Positions 14,001 to 28,274 of a DNA stretch of 64,000 nucleotides are shown here, piece after piece. The stretch is from the NCBI RefSeq assembly GCF_047496725.1, contig NC_132974.1:12823501-12887500 (forward strand), in the 5' to 3' direction. The number at the start of each line of letters is the position of its first letter. Positions within the stretch are counted from its first letter, which is position 1. The notes under the pieces are model-generated. The model was not told the DNA's origin. It did not search any database and saw only the letters and a list, made by a program, of their open reading frames with translations. Source of the stretch: Anoplolepis gracilipes (Eukaryota > Arthropoda > Insecta > Hymenoptera > Formicidae). The translations under genes and the position numbers were made by a program.

Positions 14001-17000
14001 CTCTTAAGCCGTCCGGGCTCTGGGCAGATTCCGAAGACTAAATGTTCAAAAGTTCAAGGGTTCGTAAATATGTATGTAAATATATTCAAATAATCCGTAT
14101 GCATATTCGGAGGAATCGCAAAATTCCTGGGATTTATAGAGCTAAATGTCTACTGATTTGATTGAATCAGTGAATTAAATCGAATATCAAAGATTTAAAT
14201 GTGTCAAAAGTTGAAAAATATACGATAGACTCGAGAAGATGTGGGGAAATTAAGAATTCAAATAACGCAAAGAATCTAAAAACATTAAATCGTGCGAATT
14301 GTGAATAGTCGATGATTCTGAAAAAATTTCAGAGAAAAGTTTTTCTAAAATTAATATCTTCAATTCTTGTTTAACTCAAGACTTGACAGTCTCTAGCTTT
14401 GGCGAAAAATTCACGAGAATCGAAAAACATATCCGGATGAAAGCTCCGAGTATCGAAGATGCCGAAGCCTGTGATCGTCGTGATTCGACGAGAGAGCGAA
14501 AACCGATGCCGCGTTACGTCGACGATTTAATAACGAGTCTGACCCTCGAGACGCGCGGCACTTTTGGCCGGATTCCATTGCGCGCTCGCAGCATCCGCTG
14601 GCAACGTATTCGCGAATTCCGCCTGCGGGGAGCCGGTTGCGCAATCGCGATTCGCGAGGATACTCACCCGTCCATCTCTTTCCTCCAATTTTCTTTCTCT
14701 TTCCGTATTGCCGTCTTCCACCTTTCGTACTTTCCAAATCTACAAATATATCGTTCGTTCGATCGTTCACGTATCGCGAAGCAAAATATCCGATATTCGC
14801 GGTTGTTTACCCCTTTTGTCCTGAAATTAGATTCAGCGACTAATAATAACAGGCGAAGTTTATTACGTGATTCAATCCCGCGTGGAAGAATATAACACAT
14901 TTCGTTACTATTTGTGTCTAATAAAGCTCGCGGTGTGTTATTTACGAGTAGTTGGACAGTGATACGAGTCAATAACATTAAATTTTATATTTTATAACAG
15001 TATCGGATTATTTATCCACGTGATATAAAATTTTATATTTTCTTTCATCTTAAAAAAATGTATAACAAAATGATTTTTTTTCTCTATTAAGTAACATGGC
15101 ATAAATTTTTTTTTATATGAAAAAAATATGACTTAACATTGTTTCACGGATTTATTTATAAAAAGAAGAAGGGAAAAATCGCGAGTGTCTCGTGAGAGAT
15201 GCATAATTTGCAAGGCGAGAAACACTCCATAGTGACTGAGACTAATAGTTAATGAGATGCAGTCGTTAAAGATGATGTGAGACTATAAAGAGAGAAAAGG
15301 AGAGAGATATTGACGAAGGTGGTATTACAAGGCGCCGATAATAAATAAAACCCGCGTGTTGTTTGACGTATAACACGTTTGTGTGCGCGAGATAGTCTGC
15401 GATAGTCTGTGTATCGATCAATTCACGGCAAAGGTGCGCGCCTGTTATCATCGCAGCCCGCCCGTTATGTAACGCTTGACAGCGACGGTATTTGTGTGAT
15501 AAACAATGTTGTCGAGATCCTCTACTCTTTCGAAGCATCCAGTATGTGGTGATTTCTCGCGTCAGTTCTGAGATATACAAACCGCGCGTTCTTTTAACAC
15601 GTATGCGGCGAAAGAGAATACTTAAAGACGTTTTGAAAAATTAATTCAATTAATTTAAATTTAAAAATTAATTGAATTTAAACTAGGACATTTTAATTGA
15701 TCCATAATTATTGTGCGTACGTAAAGTCAACAGCGAAAATTTAAGTGTTTTCGTAAACAAAAATTTCGGAGTGCAAGCGAATAATTAATATCTTTTAGTA
15801 TCATTATTTAATGTCAAGTGTATTTTTATAAAGCTTAATGTTTAATAACACATGTTCAAATATTCAATCTTAAAAATTGATTTCATTTATCTAAATATTA
15901 ATGCAAAATTTTTGAAGTAATAACAAAATTATATACATTCTATTACGGGTATATAATTTTTGTAACTTTTAAAAACAGTTTCTGCAGATTTTTATTATAT
16001 ATTTTTTTTATATTTAAAGTGATTTCGATCTTATTTTTGTGGATTAGTTAAAATATTAATTTATTTATGAGGAATATTAATATGAATAATAATGTTATGC
16101 AAAATTATTATTATTATTAATATAAATTAATAGATGGGAAATGTTAATATATAATGTTGATTCCATATTAATGTAAAATAATATCGCGAATTTACTTATA
16201 GGAATAATATCAAAAATACAAAGAAATATGATTTATTATTGCATTTGGCACGGTATGTTTCACGATGCGAATCTGTGCACCTTTGTGTCACCAAAAGTAC
16301 ACGTTCTGCTAAATCTCGCGCTGGCAAAGATACGCGGTCCTAGAATTAAAAATGCATCATCTGGCTACGTTTACATATTAGAAGGTTATGCACACCGGAT
16401 AATAGACGACAAACTCGTAAACAGTACTCGTAAACATGCCGCAGATGGGCGAGATCATAGCCTCGCCCTATCGTCGTGTTAAACTCAATGGTTGTGTATA
16501 TGTGAGTTTTAAGATAGTAATTTTATTTGTACTAACGAGGAAACTTTTTTTTATCTCCATATATAATACATACTTCAACTCTAAAAATAGCCACAAGGTT
16601 TTGGAATTCCGCTTCTGAAGAAAAGATTTATGATGAGCATTATCAACTTCAATTATCGTCAACGATTTAAAACAATTAAGACTCAATTAAGACTTCTTGA
16701 TGGATGAAAATCAATGTAAACTTGAAGAGAAGTTAGAGAGACTAAAGAGAAAAGCTTGAAAGATCCATCTTTCTTATACCCGTTGGTAACAAGACAGGAT
16801 GAAGATATTAAATCTTTGCTTGTGAAAAAGAATTAATGTAATATACAAATTTTTCCACTCAATATATGTATATAGAAAATAATATATAGAATAGCTTGAA
16901 AAACTAGAATGCAATTTGATAAAATTTGACGAATTTTTCCTTAGTAAAAGTTACCATTTATTGCAATTTTGCACCCTATATTTTTATAACTAAATAAATT

Positions 17001-20000
17001 ATAATTTTATTATAAAGTAAACTGTATCTGAAATTAATTAGAGTGCAATTTTGTTATTTAATTGCCTTACAAGAAAATGATTGATTGAGAAACTGATTGC
17101 AAAGAGATAGGCCAATATGTAAGAAAATGTAACTATATAATATTTTGATGCAGATATATCTCAATGATTATCGGTCAAAATTCAATCTCGTTGAAGCAAG
17201 ATCGCGATCGCCTTGAGAGCGGATCAATTCTTTCCGAGACGTGGTGCAACCGTACGGTGGACGGCGGCATCGCAGGCACGCCGTTGACCTCGAGAACCGC
17301 GCCAATCTGGCCGGCGCGTTTCGGACCTCGACGTCGAACCTCACAACAAACCGCTTGAGTTTCGACCGGTCCAGCGCCGGGTTGAGTTAGGTGCCGGGTT
17401 AAATATGCGGTCGAATATCGAGAGGGAAGGGATAAAGACGAAGGGATCCAAAATAGTGACAGTTTGCGCAACCGAGCACGTGGAACCGGTAGGACCGGTG
17501 GGACCAGTCGCGCTTCTCTCTCGAGTCTCCCTTATCATTCACTGCTCTCTTTCTCTCTAGACTCTAGTCTAGACTAGAGTCTTTTCGATTATTCTGCGGG
17601 AAAGATTGTCGTTGAGGGAGAGTTCGTTTGTTAAATTCCGTTTTTGCACATTGTAAAATAATAAATCACTCGGGCTTTTTTTTTATCTTTTTTTTCTTGA
17701 GAAAATTTTTAATTTCACTCACCGACTTCTTTTATTATAATTTCACTATAAATCTATACTTTACAGCTTGTTGATATATTACATATTAATAAACGCTTGC
17801 GATCTCTTTTGCTTGGAAACTGCAATAAAATTTATTTATTGCTTCAGATGGAGAAGAGAATATAAAAAATCTATAAACGATACGTAAAGACTCGAAGTCC
17901 TTGCAACTTATGTCATAAATATTTCATGCACGTATCTGATACTAAAAGAATTTACAACATCTTGTTCTCGACATATGGTTGACATTTTAGTATCTATGAC
18001 GAAATTTATATCAAAAGATGATATATATATTCCATCAACATTGTTAAATATCTTTCAGATATTAACCTACTTGTTAATCTATTTCACAATTAAATTGTTC
18101 GCATTCTGCTCGAGAACAAAGTTTATCGAAAGATCATCTCGTCTTTAGAATTTAATTCATGGATCCTTTAATCTTTGATCTTAAATATCTCGGCAATTTT
18201 ATTTTAATTCAACTTTACAATATCCCACCCTTTTCATTCGCGAATAGAAAAATTCAATTATCTTTCAGCTTATTCTTGCGTCAAAAAATTAAATTGCAGC
18301 CAAAAGTGCAGATTCGAGGGAGTTTATCGCTTCAAAGTTGTCTCGCGACTATATTTATTTACATAAAAAGGCTTTATCACATATGTAATAAACGATACAG
18401 CGCGTCGTTTTAAAGCTCCCCTTGAAATTAAATCCAATCGAGAGAGCAAACTAATAAATGTAACCTATTTCAACATATTCTCGGTGGCAAGGAAAAGCGA
18501 AGAGCAGGAATTTTACATAAAGATTATTATGAAGGAATGAGAAAAAAAAATCTTAACCGATAATTTTACATTAAAAAAAAAACATGATAAATTATGATAA
18601 TAAATTTGATAAGATTGATATGAGTGCAACAAAGTGGGAACGTACACATTATACTCATTAATTTACCTTCTGTGTATGTATGTAATTTACATTGATATCT
18701 GATTGAAGGTACGGTTTGTTTGACCAATTATCGTATTATGTATTTAAGTTTTTACGTCTATTTTACACTGTATTTATCACTCAGATTTTTGCGGATTATT
18801 TAGACAATATATTCGCTCGTTCATTCCTTAATTCGAGTAGATTCTAGTCCTCATACAATGTGCGTTGAAGCTGGCCTAGTGCCCGCGTACGTGATTTACG
18901 CGCGAACCGCACGCATGCACTATCACATGCGTGCATTTGGGATCCGCTGGTCAATTTGTGACAATTACCGGCCTGTTGCGACCGGTTAAAGTCACTTAGC
19001 CTTCGCGTAGATCCGTGCGCACGAATCATCCGCGACGAATGATTCTACCATCGGACTTTGCGGATCTTCGATCGCGAAAAAGACGCGCATAAAGAAATCC
19101 TACACATTTGCATCAATAAGATTATAACAATCGAAAATATCTTGCCTCGAGTTAACGTCGCGAATGCTAAATTAAATTTGACGTAACACAGTTTTTAAAA
19201 AAACTTCTCTCTTAAAGATCAGTTAATGATTAAATTAGAAGAGAGATGGTAATTTAATTAGCATATGTAGAGTAAGCGTAATTGATTCTATATATATGAT
19301 ATATATTACATAATATGATATATATTCTAAATACATGATATGATATGTGATGTTTTATATATTGTACAAATCAAATACTAAGTTTTATTTATAAGAGAGA
19401 GAGACATTTTTTTAGTTTATTTAAAAATCAGCAGGTTAAATTTTTTCTTAACATTTAAATTTAATTCTGTTGCATATTTTATCTCTCTATTATGTAAAAT
19501 AGTGTAGTTGCAACAATTAATTTTTAAATATACATTACAAAAAATTATCTGCTTGCGTGGAAATATTCGAAGCTTGCGAAGGTCAACATTGCTAGAATTT
19601 AAAGTCATGCACAAGTGCAGACAAGACGCGTTCTGTGTTGTTTAGACCGATATATACATCCGGGTTATCTTTGGGGTTAAGGCCAGGTTAACTTTAACTG
19701 TATGATCGAAGAAAACTATAGACATAATTGTGCATCGTGCTACGTAAGCGAATTCGTGGGTTGTTAGTATATCGAAGAAACACGGCATTGAACGATTAAT
19801 TTCATGCTGCTAATATATTTTTGGGGTTTTTTATTGAAAGGAAAAAAACATGTAAGAGATAAAAATTAAGTGTTTTATTTTTTGTTTACATTTTGATACA
19901 TTTTTTTGAACAAATAAAATGCAGAAGTTAGATTGCTGTTGCATTTTATTGTTTATTTTATTTTTACTAATATTTGAATGTATTATGAAACGAATAAATT

Positions 20001-20689
20001 TCTGAAAGAGAAGATCAAAATTAATCTTTATCTTTCAAATTTAACTTAATAATTATATTATTTATAATTGAAAATCTATTACTTTGCTTATTTCAATTCT
20101 CTTACATGTTGATGAAAATCATATATGTAACGTTATAATCCTTGTCACAATCGCGTCTAAATATAGCGATTGGCTTTTTATATAAAATTTGCGGAACGGA
20201 TTGATGAATCAACTGCTTTTCAGTAACAACTAAGTTCCATATATAAATATCACGCTAGGTAACACGTGTGACATAAGAGATCGTATCGATATCGCTTCAT
20301 AGTCCAGGAAATAATTACTGTTTTTCTTGCCTCGCGAGGCGTGTCTCTTGTCAATCATCGAATCCTTATTAGTAGGACGAACCTGTGAAACGGAATCTTG
20401 TGAATCCAAAATTAAACCTATAAGATCCCCGGGGCAGTTAAGTCTTGACGCAACGTATCTCCTTCTCGTCGGAAAAGATAGTCGTCACGTTCCATTCATG
20501 ACACATTCTGCAAAAACGTTTCGAAAACAAGGCGCGGAAAATGGCCGCGGCGGAGTGCGACGCGCGGAAAAAGCCGTCGATCGGTGGTCACGAGCCACCA
20601 GTTACATAAGCGCCTCTCGTGATTACAGCGAACTTCTGCTTCGCGCGAGCTGAAAAAGATTGAGAGAGCGGGTCAGAATCCAAATGAGC

Positions 20690-20726
<37 letters not shown>

Positions 20727-23328
20727 GTGTACGAGAGGGCAACGACGGCACTGTTGTCAGAGAGTACGAAAGTCCGGATGAGTGTTGGATGATCGGAACT
20801 CATAAGAGCAATGAGGATAATGATATGCGAGCGGTACACCAATCAATTAATGTCTACAATCATTGAGAGGAAGAAAGTTCGAAATTATTCGAAATTTTTA
20901 ATTATTTTTTATTTTTTCACATTTCTACGATTACGTAATTAATAGAAAAGTTTTATAGTTTAGAAGAATTAAATGTAAAAATCAAACCTAGAAGAGTCTT
21001 AAATATTATTATTTGAAGCTTAGTAGCATAATACAATAAGTCCACATTATGATAAAAAATTAATAAATTTCAATATGATTAAATTGATATTTATTCATCT
21101 TGAAAATGATTATTTTTTTTAAATCTTTGTCAATATATAAAAAAAGAAATCTTTATAAATTTATATATATCTTTTTGCGTACCTCGCACTCAAATATAGA
21201 CGTGTTTATGTACACATAGAAATGCCTTGAAATGCCACATAAATTTAGACGCTAAGGGAATACATAAAGAAAATGCTTATACATTTACTCTCGATATAAT
21301 ATATATAAATTTAAAATAAATACAGTTGTATATTTTTATTGATATAAAATAGAAAAATATTTCCCTTAAGAAATTTCACGAATGAATTTCTGAAAGAGAA
21401 GATCAAAATTAATTTAATAATCTTTATTTCAAATTATAACTAATATGATTTTTGCTTGTCGTAGTTATTTTATTAAAATTGTCTAATAAATTAATAATTA
21501 TATTATTTATAATTAAAAAATAAATACTTTTTTTATCCGTAGCTATTGTAAAATTATTGAAAAAAATTACGTAACTATTAATTTTATTACATTGAAATTT
21601 TATTTACATGTACACATATCACTATGCTATAAATATTATATTTATTTATCACTGGAAAGGTGATGATTATTAATAGATTATAATATTTGAACATTAACTA
21701 GCTTTTTTATACACCGCTTTCGAAAGATGTTTTTTCCAGTTTAAATATCTCATGACAGTCTGTTTTAAACATCTACGTTTTAAACAGTCACGTGTACCTC
21801 GTGACAGCTGTCAGTGTATCCCACATGTCTCCGAATGATAGCGAATGCTTTCGTAAATAGCCACGTGCGTACATACGGAACATTTCGTGTGAGACGAGTG
21901 GCCAATTTTGTGGGGTGTTCAAGTTTCAAATCGTGTCACGCGTGATCTCGTGAGCAATAAATACGGCAGTGCCTATATCACTACGTGTCATAACGCGATG
22001 TATCGTCCGATGTATCGGCGGTTAGATAAGAACGGTTAGTCGATGAAAGGGATTCTAACTAGTCGAGCGTTGCATGTTTTTGTGCTTCGAGTGAGCGGTA
22101 ATTGTAACAACTACGGTGAGAATAATAAGATAAAACATTTATCAGCTCATGTAAGACCGTTGTTTAAACAAACATTCGATATCTTGTTGCGATATGTTCC
22201 TAGTTGTTGCGATATATTCAAGCTTTTTTCTTCTCTCACTTTTCATTCTATTTTACTACATTTCACTTCATTCTATTATACTAGATTTTAAATTTTTCAT
22301 TAGAAAGGAATTTTTATTTAAATAATACACGCTCGATTTGTCCGATAATTAACTCTAAACTTGACGTAACTTGTAAAATATATTTTTCTTAATTTCTTAT
22401 ATTAAAATATGTTCTTTTAAGAATTCTTAAGAAAAATATTATATTTATATAATTTCTCTCTGATTTTTATTATCATCATTATTTTTCATCTTACAAGTTA
22501 ATTAAAAAAAAAGAAAACAACTTTTATCTTTGAATTATTTATATTTTTTCATATTATTTTCATTATACAATCCTATATCGCGTGTGTTCTTCTTTTAAAA
22601 GAAAATTTATTCCTATATTATATAACATTTTATATAATTAAATTTAATTGTTGCTTCAATACTTCTTTTTAAATAATAAGTTTTCGACGAGTATCATCGC
22701 ATCTTCTTCGCGATCTTTGCTTTTCGATTTCAAGTTGCTTATGTTAGCCAAGTTTCGGGTTAACGAATCTCAGGACTAGGGTACGTTATCCACGCCGGCG
22801 GCTCGTGATTTTGGTTACAGTGGGCTCGAGCACGAGGATGAAGTATACAGCGTGCGTCAGCTGGCAGCGCGTGATATCGACGCTGATTTCGTAAAGTCGA
22901 TTTCGGGGAGATCGTCATTGGCCCCGGTGACCACCGTTGCTGTCAAACCGACGTCGGACTCGTGTCAGGTAAACGACGACGAGAGGATTTCCGTTGCAGA
23001 ATTGGCCGTCGACGACGAATCGAGAAGCGACGATCGACCGCTCGCTGTCACCGCATCGATCTTCCGTTCGGCCAACGGAAAGGACGACACTTTCTCGAAA
23101 GAGGCACAGGAGAAGAAGACGTCTGTGCGAATTGTCAAGGAGTCGATCAACGAGTCGCTGAAGGAGAACAACGAGCCGGCAGCGGTGAATCAACAGAACT
23201 GCTGCCGGCCAGCATTTGCGAGATCACCCTTCGTATTTCAGGTACGATTGATGTTCGAGAGGATCGAATTCACGTGTTCCTTGACAGGGTGTCTACTCTT
23301 TGCGAAAACATAGAAAGGGGATTCTGGT

Positions 23329-23361
<33 letters not shown>

Positions 23362-26300
23362 TGATTTGAAAAAATCAGAAAATTTTTATGAAGTTTTATT
23401 AAGATTAGGAAATTAAAAAAAAAAATTTCATTGATCATGTTTTTTGCCCTTATACTGTCAGCAGTCGATAAGCCAAGTGAATTGTTTTTAAAAAATATTA
23501 TAAACATATCTATCTTTATTTACATATCCAATATCTTATTAAAGTTGAATCCGCAGTATTTTCGATCTGTAATTTTTGATAAAATGAAAATGTTATGCAA
23601 GTGAAAAATTTGTGTTACGAAACTTCTCCAGTACGTTTACAAATTTAGAGCTCGAAATTTAAAAGGTTTGATATTTTTTTTTCGTATAAATGAAAAATAT
23701 TAAAAAACGTATACAACAAAAAAGTTTATTTAAGAAAGTTGCACTAAAAAAATCTTTAAAATATTCTCTTCACTTGGAATTTGGAATAAAAGTATTTCAG
23801 GGAAATTTTTTTTACCAAGACTTGAGTAGATATCCTGCTTGAGAACTTCGTCACAGAACGATTTAAAGTTTTTAACAAGATGAAATCTCACAAACTTCTA
23901 TTATGACTTCAAATTATGAAAAATAGTTAAGAACATAATAACTACAACTCTTTCTATGTTTATATATGTGCAATCGAAGATCGTCGTTTAGTCTCAACAA
24001 AAAACATAATTAAATTTATAAATTCTGATCATTTTATTGTTTGACGATCGCAATTTTTATCGCAGGATATGTATAACAAATTTCGTAAGATCTAAAAAAA
24101 GATTATAATTTTTTTCTCAATTTTCTTCTAATTTTGGATTATTTTTTTATTGATGTTTCTCGGATCACCATCGCTTATCGATGCCGTAATCCCATTACTT
24201 ACACTGTTATCGTTGAAGAATGATAAAGTAAAAATAAACGGCATCGAACTCTTCGGTTTTGGGATAACGTAACCGAATTCACTTGAGAAAAAGAGCTTCA
24301 TCACAGGGACGGATAATTGTCAAGGGGGCAAAATTGAACTTCTAAATATTTCAATCTTATATTTTTTAATTTTATATATTTTTTAATCATTGTGCACGGT
24401 ATTTTAATAACTATAGAAACAAAAATAATATATATTATGTTTTATAAAAGTAAGTTTTTAAAGTGTTAAAGTTTTATATAATAAAGTTTTGTATAATAAA
24501 AATAATATTTTTGATAAATTTTTTTTTGAAGGTGAATATTTCAATCAGAGAATATAAATAGTCTAAATTTCCAAATCATATAAAAATGTCGAACATTTTG
24601 AAATATCATTAATGCACATATTACAATTGAAGTCACGATTAAGTGCCAATGTGGCAAGTTCTAGGATGGCTATCGCTCTTATCTCGAGCCATATTAACGC
24701 ATCCTTGGCCTCCTCCCCTCTAAATCGATCATGCAATCTTCGGTTTCAGGGTAAACCGGCGGTGGAGCGCGATTCCTCAGACAGTGCTGGACGTCGTGAT
24801 CGTCCGCAGGCGGTTACTAAACATCTGTTTGCGCCGCTCGTGCCCACTGTACAACAGCAGCAGCAGCAACAGCAACAACAACAGCAGGAACAACTATCGC
24901 AGTTATCGTGTCGGCCGCCGCCGCAGACGGCTACAGCGAGCATCTTCGCGCCTCGCACCGAGGACATGAACAAGGGCTTCCTGACTTTCAGCGAGGATCA
25001 GCCGGGTCTTACCAGTGCGTATTTTTCCGTCAGAACAAATTCTTTTTCCAAATAAGAGATCAAACATCTTGGCAACTATTACGGATTTGCTCGGAATGGT
25101 TTCTGGTCTGTCATTCTACCGCGAATATCCGCGGTTATTGTATTGGAAATTTTTTCTTTTGGACAAAAAAAAAAAAAAAAAAAAAAAAAGAAAGAAAGTG
25201 CATACTCATAAAAAAAGAGGACATGACGCATGAGTTGACGTATGAGAATTATTTATCGTTTTAATACCACATCACGTGTGACCTGTAAACATTTTATCCG
25301 ATTAGATATATCAAACGCAATGTTTATTATATTTTGCAATTCTAGTTTTTATTTCACTTTCTTTACCTTTGACTAAATTGAATTCTTTCATTTAATTTAT
25401 TCGATATTCCTCGAATAAAATTTGAAATATCAGATTGTTTAATCGAACTAATAATTTGATATACTATATAATATACTTAGGCTTTTTCTAGAGGTCCTTA
25501 ATTTTTATCATAATTTTTATTATCCTATTTTTATACCTTATTCTGAACGTTTAATCGTCATCCGGAATCCAATTAATTAGCTAAAAGAGCGTCATATATT
25601 AAATCAGATATACTCTTGGCATTTTGCAGTGTTGAAAGACGAGCCGGAGGACCTGACGCACCTCGCGCCCACAGCTGGCGACGTATGCGTGCCTCTTGAG
25701 GACACCCCCTTCTTGACAGATATGCTGGACGAATTTATCTTCGGCAACGACAACTATAATTGTCCCCTACTGAGTCCGGGAGACACTCTGACGCCAGAAT
25801 TGCGTTCCACGGATCTTTCGGAGTCTCTTAAAGAGACAGATCTGGCTAGCACTACTACCAGGACCAAGAATACGACCGATCGCCTGGCCGATAGTGACCC
25901 TTTCATGTACGGCGACTCGCCCGGAAGTCCCTGCGGTATCGACCCAAGTGCCGTGTCGCCATCCTTATCAAAATATCGACAGGTAAGCAGCCGCGATCTT
26001 TGACAAACTAAAGAGAATCTGCATTCTTTTAAGAACGATGCCTTTGAATTTTATCATTATCTAGATTCGTTAATTGAAAAATAGTAAATAATAATTTCGT
26101 TTTATTAACAAAATGACAGATTATTATATTTTTAATATAAATAATATGATTATTTCACAGAGCCCTGAGCGTAGTGTGGACTCGTTAGGTAGTCCTACGG
26201 GAGGTAGCGGTGGCGATGGGCTCTCCGAGGACGAGATGCTCATGTTAGGTATCAGCGACAGTATAGCAGACGACGAGCTAGCCCTCAGAGCACCCTATAT

Positions 26301-28227
26301 TCCAATGTCAGATCAAGATGAGGCGTTAGAGCTACTCATCAGTGACGACATGGTCATGTGGGGCCCGTCTCAGTCTTCTGATAAAGGATCTTCGAAGTGG
26401 TAAGTCACGTTGGAACTTGATAATTATAAATAAAATAAATGTAGAGTATCGTTTTATTTATCTTTTTTCGAGTACATTTCGTTGATCTTTTTATTATTTA
26501 TTCTCTAACAGGTTATTCGACGATCGAGAACCTCGAGGATCTGAAAGTAGTCTGGCACAACTGCTGCGAACTGATCAAGCGGTATCGCGGCGATACAACG
26601 ATCACGGGGGAGGTTTGATGAATCCGCTCTTTGGACAGATATCCAAGAAAAGTATGTTTGCGCGCATGTTTTCAGTTTCTTTGTCCCTATGCACGTGTAT
26701 GTGTGTAATTATATTCTTATCTATAAAGCTTTCATTTTTATTCACTTCAATTTTATAGATACAGCTCTCGAGTCCGCTCGATGGTCTTCTAACCAGGAAC
26801 GGATCAACCGTCCTAATAAACGCATCCACTCCGGACTCAACGCGGACTCTGAGAGCGAGTACAAGCGCCTCAAGAGTGAAGACTCGACTTTTGAACGCGT
26901 AAATTTTGACGGCACTTTGTTGGCGAAGCAACAGCGACCGTCGACGACATCCTACAAAAAGTCACTGCAATCGAGTCTTGACAATACCTGTAACAGCCAG
27001 CTTCTGCGTCGTCTCGTATCGCCGCAGATGCCGTGTATCGTATCGTCACACACGATGTCCTCGTCCAAAGACAACAACATTGATCGTCGTCACTGTGACA
27101 TTTCCAAGCAACGCACCCGCGTTCTCAACAATATTATTGACTTTGTTGAAACAGAAGGCGATCATGGGGGAGGAGGCGGAGGAAATCGTGTCGACGACGA
27201 TCTAGATAGTATTGGAACGATGAGCCGTAACCGGAATCCATCATGTAGCGGCAGCAGCGTGCTAATGAATCTCCTGGTTTCCGGCTGCGATGTGAGTGCG
27301 GGATACGTTTGCTTGATAAAGCCGAAGCCGACGGCGAGAAGTATCGCGAACGCGTGAGAGCGTTTCCGGGAGGAAACCTGACAAAAGTCTCAAAGACCGC
27401 CTCTTTTTAGTCGTCATTTCGTCATTGTTGATTCTTTCAAAGGCGAGATAAGTGATCTCTCGATAATGTAGCGAAAATATTCGGAAATTCGGTTCCTCGA
27501 TGAAGATTAAAATAGAATCCGTCTGGAGAGAACTTTGGCGTTAGAAATTGAAGACGCTTTTTGCTTTTAATCGCAAACTTATGCTTCGAGCATAGAAATA
27601 TCAAAGCGTTCTTCGAACTATAAAGAGGATTATGATTTAGATCGAGATCAAATACACAAGATGTCAGGTCGGCCACGTACGACGCACATGTTTATTCGTC
27701 AGATAGATATTCGACAAATGTAAACGTGCTCGCGCGATATTATCCGGTGCATTCGTTGATCGGATGCTCTCAGGCTGATGTTACGAGTTACAAAAATTTT
27801 TTTGAAGTCAATTAAGTCACGATATTACTTAATTCTCGCGGAAAGCAATATAGATAAAATTCACGCGCAATTCGAAGCGACAAAAGCAAGGTTGGCGATT
27901 GATTTTCGCAAAATCAAAAATATAGATCGAGACACGAGGGGCCAGAAGAGGCAGCGAGTTAGTATCTGATCGTCATCTCGAGCCGATGGAAGTTCTTCCT
28001 AATTTTTATACGTTTGCTTGTTTTTCGAACTTGCAAGTCCGAAGATTACGTCTGAGATTGCAAAAGAAGGGAAAGCGTAAAGTTGGGGTTTTAGAGAAAA
28101 AAAAAATACAAACTGAGGTTGTTGCGAGTCGAAGAGGGGGCATAAGCGAGCGAGATAGTTTCGCTCGGTCGTTTAATCCTAAAATGCACTGCGCGTTCGA
28201 TGTTTATCTTAGATACGAAACATGTAG

Positions 28228-28274
<47 letters not shown>

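Larger units (their letters stand above)
5722..22820 (+). other. sima: 17 kb sima intron with CpG-rich islands
   Basis: Separates PAS-B from the transactivation half. AT-rich DNA alternates with CpG-rich patches near 8.2-8.65, 9.9-10.27, 11.7-12.05, 12.35-12.95, 13.15-14.0, 14.4-14.95, 17.2-17.6, 20.3-20.85 and 21.75-22.1 kb. Frames in these patches are open on both strands without conserved motifs, as expected from CpG-rich DNA rather than genes. Candidate elements inside are listed separately; I recognise no nested protein gene. Confidence 0.75.

Noticed and set aside
14383..14895. A 170-residue plus-strand frame and an overlapping 119-residue minus-strand frame
   Set aside because: Both strands are open because the patch is CpG-rich; the start is TTG, no domain is visible and no splice context supports either.
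20327..20653. A 108-residue frame near a (GA)n run
   Set aside because: Starts with TTG in a GC-rich intron patch, with no family resemblance and an overlapping open frame on the other strand.
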